NCBI GenBank assembly: GCA_902490305.1
Contig: CABUDI010000001.1
Location: forward strand, 81,307 to 145,306
Length of the DNA: 64,000 nucleotides
Reading direction: 5' to 3'
DNA from: an uncultured Collinsella sp.
Lineage (GTDB): Bacteria > Actinomycetota > Coriobacteriia > Coriobacteriales > Coriobacteriaceae
Both the position numbers and the translations under genes were made by a program. The stretch's first letter is position 1. Each line of letters starts with the position of its first letter. The notes under the pieces are model-generated. The model had not been told where the DNA came from. It made no database searches and was given only the letters and a program-made list of their open reading frames with translations. Of the stretch, positions 8,360-15,976 are shown one piece after another.

Positions 8360-8952
8360 TACTCATCGCCTCCCTTCGGGGCATCGGCGGTGGCAGCCTC
8401 GGCAACGGCCTCGTCCTCGGCCTCGAGCTCGCGAGCGAGCTGGTCGACGACGGCCTTGCGCTTGCGGGGACGACGGGCGTAGAGGTCAGCCGTCGTGGGC
8501 TCTGCCGGCTCGGGCTCCGGCTCTGCAGCAGGCTCGGGCTCGACGACAAGCTCGGCGGCAGCGGCAGACTCGGCACCCTCGGCCTCGGACTCCTCAGCAG
8601 CACCCTCGCCCTCGGCGGCAGCCTCACTCGCGGCCTTCTCGGCAGCAAGACGGGCGCGACGCTCGGCAAAGGTCTCCTTCTTTGCGGGCGCAGCCGTCTC
8701 AACGGCATCCTCGTCTGCATCGGAATCGTCATCGACGGCAGCCTTCTTGGGCTTGACCGGGGCCGACGCGGCCTCGCTCACCGGATCGATTATCTCGGAC
8801 TGAACAACGGCCGTCATCTTTTCCTGCGTCTCGCGGAACTGACGGATGGCACGGCCGATCGTGCGGCCCATCTGTGGGAGCTTATCCGGGCCAAACAGCA
8901 AAAAGCCGAAGACCACGATGATCGCGAGCTCACCCTCTCCAATACCAAACAC
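8359..8952 (-). CDS. tatA: Sec-independent translocase TatA/TatB with long acidic tail
   Basis: 197 aa. A short N-terminal helix (MFGIGEGELAIIVVFGFLLF, with the GTG start read as Met) is followed by GPDKLPQMGRTIGRAIRQFR, the standard TatA/B hinge and amphipathic helix. The remaining 140 residues are a low-complexity Ala/Glu/Pro-rich extension ending in a basic RRPRKRK patch. I chose the GTG at 8952 because TTGGAGG lies 5 nt upstream and the hydrophobic helix then starts at residue 2. It is the only TatA/B-like gene here, so the system may be a minimal TatAC type. Confidence 0.88.
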   Translation of the reverse strand: MFGIGEGELAIIVVFGFLLFGPDKLPQMGRTIGRAIRQFRETQEKMTAVVQSEIIDPVSEAASAPVKPKKAAVDDDSDADEDAVETAAPAKKETFAERRARLAAEKAASEAAAEGEGAAEESEAEGAESAAAAELVVEPEPAAEPEPEPAEPTTADLYARRPRKRKAVVDQLARELEAEDEAVAEAATADAPKGGDE

Positions 8953-9035
8953 ACATACCTCCAAGGCTCGATGTGAGTCGAGCCCGCACCGCGCCATTCG
9001 GCCGGAACTCGTCTATTCATTCGGTCAAGTATAGC

Positions 9036-9061
9036 GCCCGGACGCCAAAACGTCCGAGCGC
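9036..9061. other. hairpin between STAS gene and tatA
   Basis: GCGCCCGGACG / CGTCCGAGCGC form a stem with one mismatch around CCAAAA. It sits between the end of the STAS gene and the tatA promoter region. No T-run follows on the minus strand, so a terminator role is uncertain. Confidence 0.35.
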
Positions 9062-9105
9062 ATCACAAACATATGCCAAACGGCACGCCCTTTTGAGGGC
9101 AAAGG

Positions 9106-9420
9106 TTATGCAGCGGTAATCGAAATCTCCTGGTCGACACCCAACAGCTGAACCACGCGCATCACCGGGGGCTGCACATTGGTGCAGCTAAAGCGCTTGT
9201 CGTGGTCGGCCGCGTGGTGCGCGGCGCCCACGAGCACACCAATGCCCGTCGAATCGATGTAGCTCACCTGGGCAAAATCGAGCTCAACGGCCTCAGTGGG
9301 CTGCTCGAGCGCCAGGTCGATGGCATTGCGCAGGCTATCGGCGTTAGAGATATCGATCTCGCCGGTTACCTTAATGGTGTAGAGCTCTGGCGTGGGGTTG
9401 GTGGAAATACCCAAATCCAT
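9106..9420 (-). CDS. STAS-domain anti-sigma factor antagonist
   Basis: 104-aa SpoIIAA/RsbV-like protein made of a single STAS domain. The loop YIDSTGIGVLVG contains the serine that is phosphorylated by a cognate kinase in the family. When dephosphorylated such proteins sequester an anti-sigma factor. No RsbW-like kinase, phosphatase or sigma gene is adjacent, so its partner must be elsewhere. The RBS AAAGGAG lies 7 nt upstream of the ATG. It stands alone between aspT and tatA on the same strand. Confidence 0.9.
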   Translation of the reverse strand: MDLGISTNPTPELYTIKVTGEIDISNADSLRNAIDLALEQPTEAVELDFAQVSYIDSTGIGVLVGAAHHAADHDKRFSCTNVQPPVMRVVQLLGVDQEISITAA

Positions 9421-9471
9421 GTATACGCTCCTTTACGTATCGAAAGTGCGGATAGTACGGGAAGCCGCGCG

Positions 9472-10776
9472 TTAGGCGCGCTCGGCACGCGCAAGCTCGG
9501 CAGCGACGAGCTTGACGGCCAGCACCAGCACATCGAGCGCAGCCTCTAGGTCCTCGACCGTGGGATAGCTCGGCGCGATGCGGATGTTGGTGTCGCGCGG
9601 ATCCTTGCCATAGGGCCAGGTGGCACCGGCCGGCGTGAGCTTAACGCCCAGGTCGGCGCAAAGCGCAGCAACCTTCCGGGCCGAGCCCTCGGGACCATCG
9701 AAGCTTACAAAGTAGCCGCCGCGGGGATGCGTCCAGGTGGCGCAACCCGTATCGCCCAGGCCCTCGGTGAGCTTGCGCTCAACGGCCTCAAAGCGCGGGC
9801 GCAAAAACTCGGCATGCTTTTTCATGTGCTCCTTGACCGCCTCGATGGTGGGAAGGAAGCGCACGTGGCGCAGTTGGTTGAGCTTATCAGCACTGATGAG
9901 GCCGGCCTTCAGGCGCTTGGAGAACTCCGCGATAACCGCGGGGCTCGCACCGATAAAGCCGATACCGGCGCCCGGGAAGGTGATCTTGGACGTCGAGGCA
10001 AAGGCCACCACGCGGTCCTCGGTGCCCGCCGCGCGGGCAAGATCGAAGATGTTGGCGAGCTCGTCGGTCTCGTCGTACAGGTCGTGCACGCAGTAGGCGT
10101 TATCCCAGAAGATGCGGAAATCGGGCGCGGCCGTGGGCATCTCGACCAGGCGGCGCACAGTGTCCTCGCTAAAGGTGATGCCCGTGGGGTTGGAATACTT
10201 GGGCACGCACCAGATACCCTTGATGGAATCGTCGGCGGCAACCAGGCGCTCGATCTCGTCCATGTCGGGGCCATTATCGGTCATCGCGACGGGGACGTTC
10301 TCGATACCCAGGTCGGCGGTGATGCCAAAGTGGCGGTCGTAGCCGGGAACAGGGCACAGGAACTTGACCTTCTTGCCGTCATGCGCGGCCTCGTAAGCCT
10401 CCCAAGGCTCGCTGCCGCACGAGCCGCAGCGCCAGAACATACCGGCGATATCGTGCTCAATCAGCAGGCTCGATGAACCCAGCACGAGCGTCTGCTCGGC
10501 GGGGCAGCCCAAGAACCCCCCTGCCAGCTTGCGTGCCGAGGGAATGCCCTCAAAGCAGCCGTAGTTGGAACAATCGACGTTGCCGTCGTGCAGATCGGCA
10601 TCGGCATTGAGGATATCGAGCATGGGTCGAGAGATGTCCACCTGGGAGGGCGACGGCTTGCCGCGGGCCATATCGAGCGCCAGGCCCTTGGCCTTGACCT
10701 CGGCGACCTCGGCTTTGAGCACCTCGATGGCGGCATCGAGTTCGGTGGTTTCCATCTTCTGGTAGATCGTCTGCAT
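9472..10776 (-). CDS. PLP-dependent aspartate aminotransferase, class Ic
   Basis: 434 aa. The sequence follows the class Ic aspartate aminotransferase family known from Corynebacterium: LDMARGKPSPSQ near the N-terminus, NYGCFEGIP, CPVPGYDRHFGIT, GIWCVPKYSNPTGITFSED and IFWDNAYCVHDL. The PLP-binding lysine is in FASTSKITFPGAG. The expected activity is transamination between aspartate and 2-oxoglutarate. The family assignment is firm; the substrate is inferred. A GAAAGG lies upstream of the ATG. Confidence 0.88.
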   Translation of the reverse strand: MQTIYQKMETTELDAAIEVLKAEVAEVKAKGLALDMARGKPSPSQVDISRPMLDILNADADLHDGNVDCSNYGCFEGIPSARKLAGGFLGCPAEQTLVLGSSSLLIEHDIAGMFWRCGSCGSEPWEAYEAAHDGKKVKFLCPVPGYDRHFGITADLGIENVPVAMTDNGPDMDEIERLVAADDSIKGIWCVPKYSNPTGITFSEDTVRRLVEMPTAAPDFRIFWDNAYCVHDLYDETDELANIFDLARAAGTEDRVVAFASTSKITFPGAGIGFIGASPAVIAEFSKRLKAGLISADKLNQLRHVRFLPTIEAVKEHMKKHAEFLRPRFEAVERKLTEGLGDTGCATWTHPRGGYFVSFDGPEGSARKVAALCADLGVKLTPAGATWPYGKDPRDTNIRIAPSYPTVEDLEAALDVLVLAVKLVAAELARAERA

Positions 10777-10925
10777 GGGTGCGACCTTTCGCGAAGCGGT
10801 ACGTTGCAGTTCGTCTAAGTATAGACCGCCACCGCCGCAAGGGTATGAAGCCGTGATAGATTAAGTCCATCGCAATAAATTACGAAACGCCGCGCATGCC
10901 GGCGTGGGGCGCCCAAGGAGGCACT

Positions 10926-11180
10926 ATGGAGTACGGATCGTTCCAGGCCGAGGAATTCGGCGACCTGCAGCGCCTGGTCGACGGGCTGTTTTATGACCGC
11001 CACGCCATCGACCGCCTGGATCTCATCGTGCAGGCCGAGATCTTGGACCTCGCGCCCGACCTTATGGAAATCGTGAACCTTTTGCCGCCCGGCTACTACG
11101 ACCGCCAATCGCTTTGCGACCAGCTCAACTCGGCCCTTGCCGCCCACGGCTGGGGCGCCGTCTACGGCACCGTGGAATAA
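10926..11180 (+). CDS. small conserved-looking protein of unknown function
   Basis: 84 aa, predicted soluble, acidic and leucine-rich, with no motif I recognise. The start is well supported: AAGGAGG lies 4 nt before the ATG at 10926. The codon usage is GC-rich like its neighbours. It is followed at once by a GGGAC-type repeat and a strong terminator, so it is an independent single-gene transcript. Confidence 0.7.
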   Translation: MEYGSFQAEEFGDLQRLVDGLFYDRHAIDRLDLIVQAEILDLAPDLMEIVNLLPPGYYDRQSLCDQLNSALAAHGWGAVYGTVE

Positions 11181-11183
11181 GCC

Positions 11184-11212
11184 TAGTCATTTAAGAACGT
11201 CCCCAATGACTA
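11184..11212. repeat. GGGAC-type palindrome (family R2)
   Basis: TAGTCATT and AATGACTA flank AAGAACGTCCCC. It is related to the copy at 33666-33706. Confidence 0.6.
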
Positions 11213-11249
11213 AAACGCCGCTTGTGATGGTGTTCACAGGCGGCGTTTT
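11212..11249. terminator. bidirectional intrinsic terminator between the 84-aa gene and nhaA
   Basis: Stem AAAACGCCGC / GCGGCGTTTT with an inner TTGTGA/TTCACA extension. It lies between convergent genes and has a T-run on both strands. Confidence 0.85.
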
Positions 11250-11266
11250 CAAACTTGTATGTGCTC

Positions 11267-12625
11267 TTACTCGTCCTTGGGCGCGGGGTGTTTGCAGACC
11301 ACGCTCATGTAGATCATGCCAAGCACGGCCGCGGTGACCGAACCGGCAAGGATGGCGGCCTTGGCAGCCAGAACCTCAAACTGGGCCGTCGGGAAGGCGA
11401 GGCCGCTGATGAGAATCGACATGGTAAAGCCGATGCCGCCCAGAATGCCCACACCGGCAATCATGTGCCAGTTGACATTGCGCGGCAGCTCGCAGGCCCT
11501 AAGCTTAACCAGGGCAAACGTCATGCCAAAGATACCGATCGGCTTACCCAGCAGCATGCCAAAGTACACGCCGAGCGTCACCGGGTCGGTGAGCAGCGTG
11601 CTCATGTCCACGCCCACTAGGCGAACCTGTGCGTTGACGAACGCAAAGATCGGCAGGATCACAAAGTTGACCGGCGTGGAGATCAGACGCTCCATGCGAA
11701 TGAGCGGCGGGGTCACGCGGTGCATGACGCGCTCGACCTTGGTAGTCGAGACGGTAAAGTCATGCTGGCCCAGGATGTGTGCCTCGTCATCGTAGCGGTC
11801 ATCGAGCAGCGGCAGGCACTCGCCCAACCAATCGGTGAGGCTATCGAGCTTGACGCCGCACTTGGCCGGGATGGTAAAGGCCAAGATGACGCCGGCGAGC
11901 GTAGCATGCACGCCGCTCTTGAACATGCAGAACCACAGCAGCAGGCCCAGCACCGAGTACGGGGCAAGGCGGTAATGCTGCGTCTTGTTGAGCCACACGA
12001 GCGCGCAGGTCACAAGCGCGGCGGCGCCCAACCAAAACGGATTGGGGCTCTGACCGTAGAAGATGGCGATGGCGGCGATGGAAATGAGGTCGTCGGCGAT
12101 GGCAAGCGTCGAGAAGAACACACGCACGCCGTTGGGCACGCGATTACCCAAAAGCGACAGCACGCCCAGCGCAAAGGCAATATCGGTTGCCATGGGAATG
12201 GCCCAGCCGTTGTGCGCGCCGGCATGGTTAAAGATCAGATAGATGCAGGCGGGAACGACGACGCCGCCCACGGCCGCCAGCATGGGAAGCATAGCCTGGC
12301 GCGGGTTTTTGAGCTCGCCGACCGTCATCTCGTACTTAAGCTCAATGCCCACCAGCAAAAAGAAAATCGCCATGAGGAAGTCGTTGACGAATAGCTCAAC
12401 GGTGAGACCGGCCGTAAGGTTGCCCAGACCCACATACAGCGGGGTCTCCAAAAAGTGATGGATGGCCTCGTAGGCATCGGTATTGGCGCAAATGACGGCG
12501 GCGATGGCGGCGAAGACCATGACGGCGGCGGAAATCGTGCCGTTCTCGGTGATGCGCTCCCAAATGTCGTGGCGCTCAAAACGCTTGCGCTCACGAACGT
12601 TAAACAGCTGCTCGGGTGCTGCCAT
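11267..12625 (-). CDS. nhaA: Na+/H+ antiporter NhaA
   Basis: Exchanges internal sodium for external protons, giving salt and alkaline pH tolerance. The 452-aa polytopic protein carries the conserved PMATDIAFALGVLSLLG and the paired aspartates in STLAIADDLISI that bind ion in the family. It is longer than the roughly 390-aa E. coli protein, partly through a hydrophilic loop around VLDDRYDDEAHILGQHDF. AAAGGAG precedes the ATG. It is a single-gene unit with its own terminator downstream. Confidence 0.95.
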   Translation of the reverse strand: MAAPEQLFNVRERKRFERHDIWERITENGTISAAVMVFAAIAAVICANTDAYEAIHHFLETPLYVGLGNLTAGLTVELFVNDFLMAIFFLLVGIELKYEMTVGELKNPRQAMLPMLAAVGGVVVPACIYLIFNHAGAHNGWAIPMATDIAFALGVLSLLGNRVPNGVRVFFSTLAIADDLISIAAIAIFYGQSPNPFWLGAAALVTCALVWLNKTQHYRLAPYSVLGLLLWFCMFKSGVHATLAGVILAFTIPAKCGVKLDSLTDWLGECLPLLDDRYDDEAHILGQHDFTVSTTKVERVMHRVTPPLIRMERLISTPVNFVILPIFAFVNAQVRLVGVDMSTLLTDPVTLGVYFGMLLGKPIGIFGMTFALVKLRACELPRNVNWHMIAGVGILGGIGFTMSILISGLAFPTAQFEVLAAKAAILAGSVTAAVLGMIYMSVVCKHPAPKDE

Positions 12626-12832
12626 GGGCGGCTCCTTTCACGGGAAAGCTCCCGTCTTAAAAAAGCACGGCCCGCCCAAGTGGCGGCGCCGCGCTCTAAC
12701 GTATTACGCTTGCATCTAGCCTACCCTGCACGACAAGCACGCAGGCGTGGCCGAAAAGCGGAACCACAGGTTGAACATTATTTGCTCAACGGCACGGGCA
12801 CGCCTGTCCAAGAGACGACGCGGCGCCGTGCA

Positions 12833-12873
12833 CAAAAAACGACCGGAGCGCGGGGCGTCCGCGATCCGGTCGT
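12833..12873 (-). terminator. intrinsic terminator of ppaC
   Basis: Stem ACGACCGGAxCGCGG (12839-12853 against 12859-12873, one mismatch) followed on the minus strand by TTTTTT. It lies about 20 bp after the ppaC stop. Confidence 0.85.
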
Positions 12874-12892
12874 GGCGTTTGGTCAACTAAAC

Positions 12893-13816
12893 CTAGCAGG
12901 CGGCCATGATGGGGGCAGCAACCTGCTTCTTACGGGAGAGGACGCCCGGCATCCAGACGCCGTCGTGCTCGTCGGCAATGCCCAGGCCCTTCTGAGCAGC
13001 CTCGGTCTCGCCCTCGAGCAGGACCTGCGAGCCCTCCTCCATGATGTCGGTGATGCACAGGACGATGCCGTCGGCGCCCTTCTCGGCGGCGTAGGCGCGC
13101 ATGGCCTCGCGAATCTCGTCGATCATGCCGAGTGCACGGGTCTTGTCGACGGTCTCGTACTGGCCGATGAGCAGCTTCTTGCCAGCGGGCTCGAACATCT
13201 TGATGTCGTTGCCGACCATCTCGGCTGCAGTGAAGGAGCCGGACGGACGGGTGAGGAAGACCTCCATGCCAAACTTGACTGGGTCGACGCCCACCTGCTC
13301 GCCGAGCTTGGCGGCGACGGCGCGGTCGACATCGGTGGTGGTGGGGCTCTTGAGCATGAGCGTATCGGTCATCATGGCCGAGAGCAGCAGCTTAGCCTGG
13401 ACGTCGGAAAGCTCAACGCCGAGCACGCCGGCGAGCTTGGTGACGATGGTGCAGCTGGAGCCCCAGGGCAGGCAGATGTAGTGCAGCGGGCCGGCGGTCT
13501 CGAAGTCGCCGATGCGGTGATGATCGACAACACCAAAGACCGTGGCGTCCTTAAGGCCGGCGACGGACTGGGCAGACTCGTTGTGGTCGGTGAGGACGAC
13601 GAGCTGACCGGCCTCGACGGACTCGATCACGCGGGGCTCGGCAATGCCGGCGTCGGCGAGCAACTTGGCGGACTCGGCCGGAAGCTGACCAAGGGCGCAG
13701 GCCTCGTAGGTGTTGCCGGCATACTCAACCTGGTTAAGCAGCTGGGACAGGACGACGGCGCTCATGATGGCGTCGTTATCGGGGTTCTGGTGACCAAAGA
13801 CAAGAACGTTTGCCAT
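12893..13816 (-). CDS. ppaC: manganese-dependent inorganic pyrophosphatase (family II)
   Basis: Hydrolyses pyrophosphate in the cytoplasm. The 307-aa DHH-superfamily protein shows HQNPDND (His9, Asp13, Asp15 as metal ligands), the GVVDHHRIGD signature and, in the DHHA2 domain, FLTRPSGS and the terminal SRKKQVAAPI motif that binds pyrophosphate. Length is typical of non-CBS family II enzymes. GGAGGATATCC precedes the ATG. It is a monocistronic unit with a terminator directly downstream. Confidence 0.96.
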   Translation of the reverse strand: MANVLVFGHQNPDNDAIMSAVVLSQLLNQVEYAGNTYEACALGQLPAESAKLLADAGIAEPRVIESVEAGQLVVLTDHNESAQSVAGLKDATVFGVVDHHRIGDFETAGPLHYICLPWGSSCTIVTKLAGVLGVELSDVQAKLLLSAMMTDTLMLKSPTTTDVDRAVAAKLGEQVGVDPVKFGMEVFLTRPSGSFTAAEMVGNDIKMFEPAGKKLLIGQYETVDKTRALGMIDEIREAMRAYAAEKGADGIVLCITDIMEEGSQVLLEGETEAAQKGLGIADEHDGVWMPGVLSRKKQVAAPIMAAC

Positions 13817-13927
13817 GGATATCCTCCACTTGATATGTGTACTTGGACGTAGCTATGGTAGCACGCCGATGCCGAGCCTTCGCAGACGGAAGGGCCACGG
13901 CATATTTTGGGGCAGGCATGGGGGCCA

Positions 13928-13980
13928 AGGCTGTCCCTTTTGCACCATGTTGATGCAAAGTAACCTGTCCCCCGTGCACC
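13928..13980. repeat. GTCCC-containing repeat downstream of the glucokinase gene (family R2)
   Basis: Contains CTGTCCCTTTTGCACC and GCAAAGTAACCTGTCCCC, with a TTTGCA/TGCAAA hairpin on the minus strand. The second half resembles the element at 26299-26331. It may also serve as the 3' end of the glucokinase transcript. Confidence 0.6.
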
Positions 13981-13982
13981 AG

Positions 13983-14936
13983 CTATTTACCGGCAGCGCG
14001 CAGGGCTACGTAGGCGGCACCGATGATGCCGGCGTCGTTTCCGAGCGAAGCGACCTTGATGGGCGTCTCGCGCGAGGCAGAAAGCGCGTACTGCTTAAAG
14101 TGCTCGCGGACCTTGTCGAGGTAGACATCGGCCGAAGCGGAAGCACCGCCGCCGATCAGGAACATCTCGGGGTCAACCACGTTGGCAATAAGCGCCAGGG
14201 CGCGGCCGAGATAGTCGGCCATGGTATCGGCAGCTGCCAGCGCGAGCTTGTCGCCCTCGCGGCAGGCCTGGAACACGTCCTTGGAATCGGAGGGACCGGT
14301 GAGCTCGATGGGCTCGACGCCTGCCTTCTTGCACTCGGCAAGGTAGTTGCTCACCACGCCGGTGGCGCTGGAATACTGCTCCAGGTGGCCATGTCCGCCG
14401 CAGCCGCAGGTGCGCTCCTCTTCGGGGTTCAGGCACATGTGGCCAATCTCGCCGCCGGCGCCCACAACGCCCGACACCACGTCGCCGTTGACGATAACGC
14501 CGCCACCCACGCCGGTACCAATGGTGACCATCACCACGTTCTGTACGCCCTTGGCAGAGCCGAGCCAGGCCTCGCCCATGGCAGCGGCGTTGGCATCGTT
14601 CTCGTACTTAACGACCGCGTCGGGGCAGTGCTCCTGAATGGCAACTCTTAGCTCAGGCAGGTTAATGGCAATGTTGGCCTTGACCTTGGCATCGCCCGAT
14701 GCCGGGATGGGACACGGAACTGCCAGGCCAATGCCCGCCACAAAGGCGCGCGGAATCTGGGCCTTGGCGACCACCTGGTCGATAGCCTCGGTCACCGCGG
14801 CAAAGCCCGCAGCGTCAACGATGGGAGGCGTGGGCACGCTGGCCTTGGCCAGCAGGTTGCCGTCCTCGTCGAACAGGCCCTCCTTAACCGAAGTGCCGCC
14901 GACGTCAATGCCGATGTAGTACTGCTTAGGTTCCAT
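13983..14936 (-). CDS. glk: ROK-family glucokinase
   Basis: ATP-dependent phosphorylation of glucose. The 317-aa protein has the phosphate-1 motif GIDVGGTSVKEG, the catalytic ENDANAAAMGE and the ROK signature VTIGTGVGGGVI. The zinc loop reads CLNPEEERTCGCGGHGHLEQ, so the last Cys of the usual CGCGxxGC is His here. The ATG at 14936 is preferred because GAAAGGCGGG lies just upstream. An earlier in-frame ATG (14963) precedes that RBS. The gene fits glucose release by the neighbouring glycoside operon, though it looks like a separate transcript. Confidence 0.9.
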   Translation of the reverse strand: MEPKQYYIGIDVGGTSVKEGLFDEDGNLLAKASVPTPPIVDAAGFAAVTEAIDQVVAKAQIPRAFVAGIGLAVPCPIPASGDAKVKANIAINLPELRVAIQEHCPDAVVKYENDANAAAMGEAWLGSAKGVQNVVMVTIGTGVGGGVIVNGDVVSGVVGAGGEIGHMCLNPEEERTCGCGGHGHLEQYSSATGVVSNYLAECKKAGVEPIELTGPSDSKDVFQACREGDKLALAAADTMADYLGRALALIANVVDPEMFLIGGGASASADVYLDKVREHFKQYALSASRETPIKVASLGNDAGIIGAAYVALRAAGK

Positions 14937-14989
14937 GGGAGCCCGCCTTTCTCGTTTAAACATTGCCTGTATGGTACCGCTCCCAAGGC

Positions 14990-15034
14990 AAAAACCTGCC
15001 AAAAAGGGGCAGGTTTGTTTTGGCAGGTTTTATC
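14990..15034. repeat. TTTTGGCAGGTTT repeat (family R3), copy 1
   Basis: AAAACCTGCC, GGCAGGTTT and TTTTGGCAGGTTTTATC occur as overlapping inverted and direct copies. A related inverted pair is at 18889-18968. It lies upstream of the glucokinase gene. Confidence 0.6.
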
Positions 15035-15086
15035 TGGGAAAACGTGAGTGCCCGCTCAACAGGTCGCACAGGGCCTTCGCCAAACA

Positions 15087-15119
15087 AAAGGGCACCGGGA
15101 GGCGGAAACTCCCGGCACC
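15087..15119 (-). terminator. intrinsic terminator of the beta-glucoside PTS operon
   Basis: Stem GGCACCGGGAG / CTCCCGGCACC (15091-15101, 15109-15119) followed on the minus strand by TTTTGTTT. It lies about 60 bp after the IIA stop. Confidence 0.8.
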
Positions 15120-15177
15120 TGTGAAAGGGACTAAATTGTCTGTTGGAATATGCGGTCCGTCGCGGCGATAACGCCAG

Positions 15178-15510
15178 CTAGGCTTTCAGTGCCTGCAGCT
15201 GCTTGTGGACCTCGATGAGCTCCGTGGCCATAACGCGCATGGTCTCGGTACCTGCCATCTGATCCTCGGCATGCAGCAGAATCAGCGGGGCCTCGCCGTT
15301 ACGCTCGCCGTTGGCCTCCTTTTTAAGGAGCCCCATATGGACATCGTGGCCACCGTTGTAAGCCTCGTCGCCCTGCTTAATAAGCTCCTCGGCGGCGTCA
15401 AAATCGCCCTCCTTGGCCTTTTGCACGGCATTGATGTACATGCTCTTGGCAGTACCGACGTAGCTGATGATCTCAAAGCAGGTCATCTGCAGCTCGTTCA
15501 TATCCTCCAT
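15178..15510 (-). CDS. PTS lactose/cellobiose-family IIA component
   Basis: 110-aa helical IIA protein of the lactose/chitobiose family, which passes phosphate from HPr to IIB. The core CFEIISYVGTAKSMYINA and the phospho-acceptor His in LILLHAEDQMAG are family hallmarks. The start is ambiguous: GTG 15519, ATG 15510 or ATG 15501. I take 15510 because AGGTG lies upstream at usable distance, while the GGAGG closest to 15501 is too near. It is the last gene of the operon and begins about 9 nt after the IIB stop. Confidence 0.9.
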   Translation of the reverse strand: MEDMNELQMTCFEIISYVGTAKSMYINAVQKAKEGDFDAAEELIKQGDEAYNGGHDVHMGLLKKEANGERNGEAPLILLHAEDQMAGTETMRVMATELIEVHKQLQALKA

Positions 15511-15519
15511 GTGCTGCAC

Positions 15520-15822
15520 CTAGCCCATCGCGCTGACGCAGTGGTCAATGATGCCGGCGGCGTTCATGCGGCCGTAGTCGACCATGTTGATGACCTCGAC
15601 CGGAAAACGACCGGCGGCCTCCTTCTCAAAATCGCCCTTGGTGTAGCCAATCTGCGGGCCGAGCAGCAAGATATCGCACTCGTCCAGGTGATCGTGAGCC
15701 TCGTTCATAGGACGGGCCTCGACCTCGATGTCCAGACCGCGGCTTGCGACCTCGGACTGCATCTTCTGGACCAGCAGGCTCGTGGACATGCCGGCATTGC
15801 AGCAAAGCATGATCTTCTTCAT
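15520..15822 (-). CDS. PTS lactose/cellobiose-family IIB component
   Basis: 100-aa cytosolic IIB domain. The phospho-cysteine loop is CCNAGMSTS at the end of the first strand (MKKIMLC). IIB accepts phosphate from IIA and gives it to the sugar bound by IIC. Length matches CelA/ChbB proteins. It is separated from IIC by 154 nt holding a strong hairpin, so the soluble subunits may be produced at a different level from the permease. Confidence 0.93.
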   Translation of the reverse strand: MKKIMLCCNAGMSTSLLVQKMQSEVASRGLDIEVEARPMNEAHDHLDECDILLLGPQIGYTKGDFEKEAAGRFPVEVINMVDYGRMNAAGIIDHCVSAMG

Positions 15823-15921
15823 GGTTTCCTCCTTATTACTGCGCGGCGCGCAGACGACAACTGGTTTTATTCCTTGCGGCTACTGTACCCACCCCCTGCG
15901 TCTTTACGCAGGAGAGGAGCC

Positions 15922-15952
15922 GCGGGCACCGGCACCGCGTACCGGCGCCCGC
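15922..15952 (-). other. intra-operon hairpin between IIC and IIB genes
   Basis: GCGGGCACCGG / CCGGCGCCCGC pair with one mismatch around a 9-nt loop. There is no T-run, so mRNA processing or stabilisation is more likely than termination. Confidence 0.55.
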
Positions 15953-15976
15953 AACAATGGAAGGGAAAACGAACGT

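Noticed and set aside
8187..8732. Arg/Pro/Leu-rich minus-strand frame overlapping tatA and tatC
   Set aside because: Frame shadow of the low-complexity tail of TatA; no homology features.
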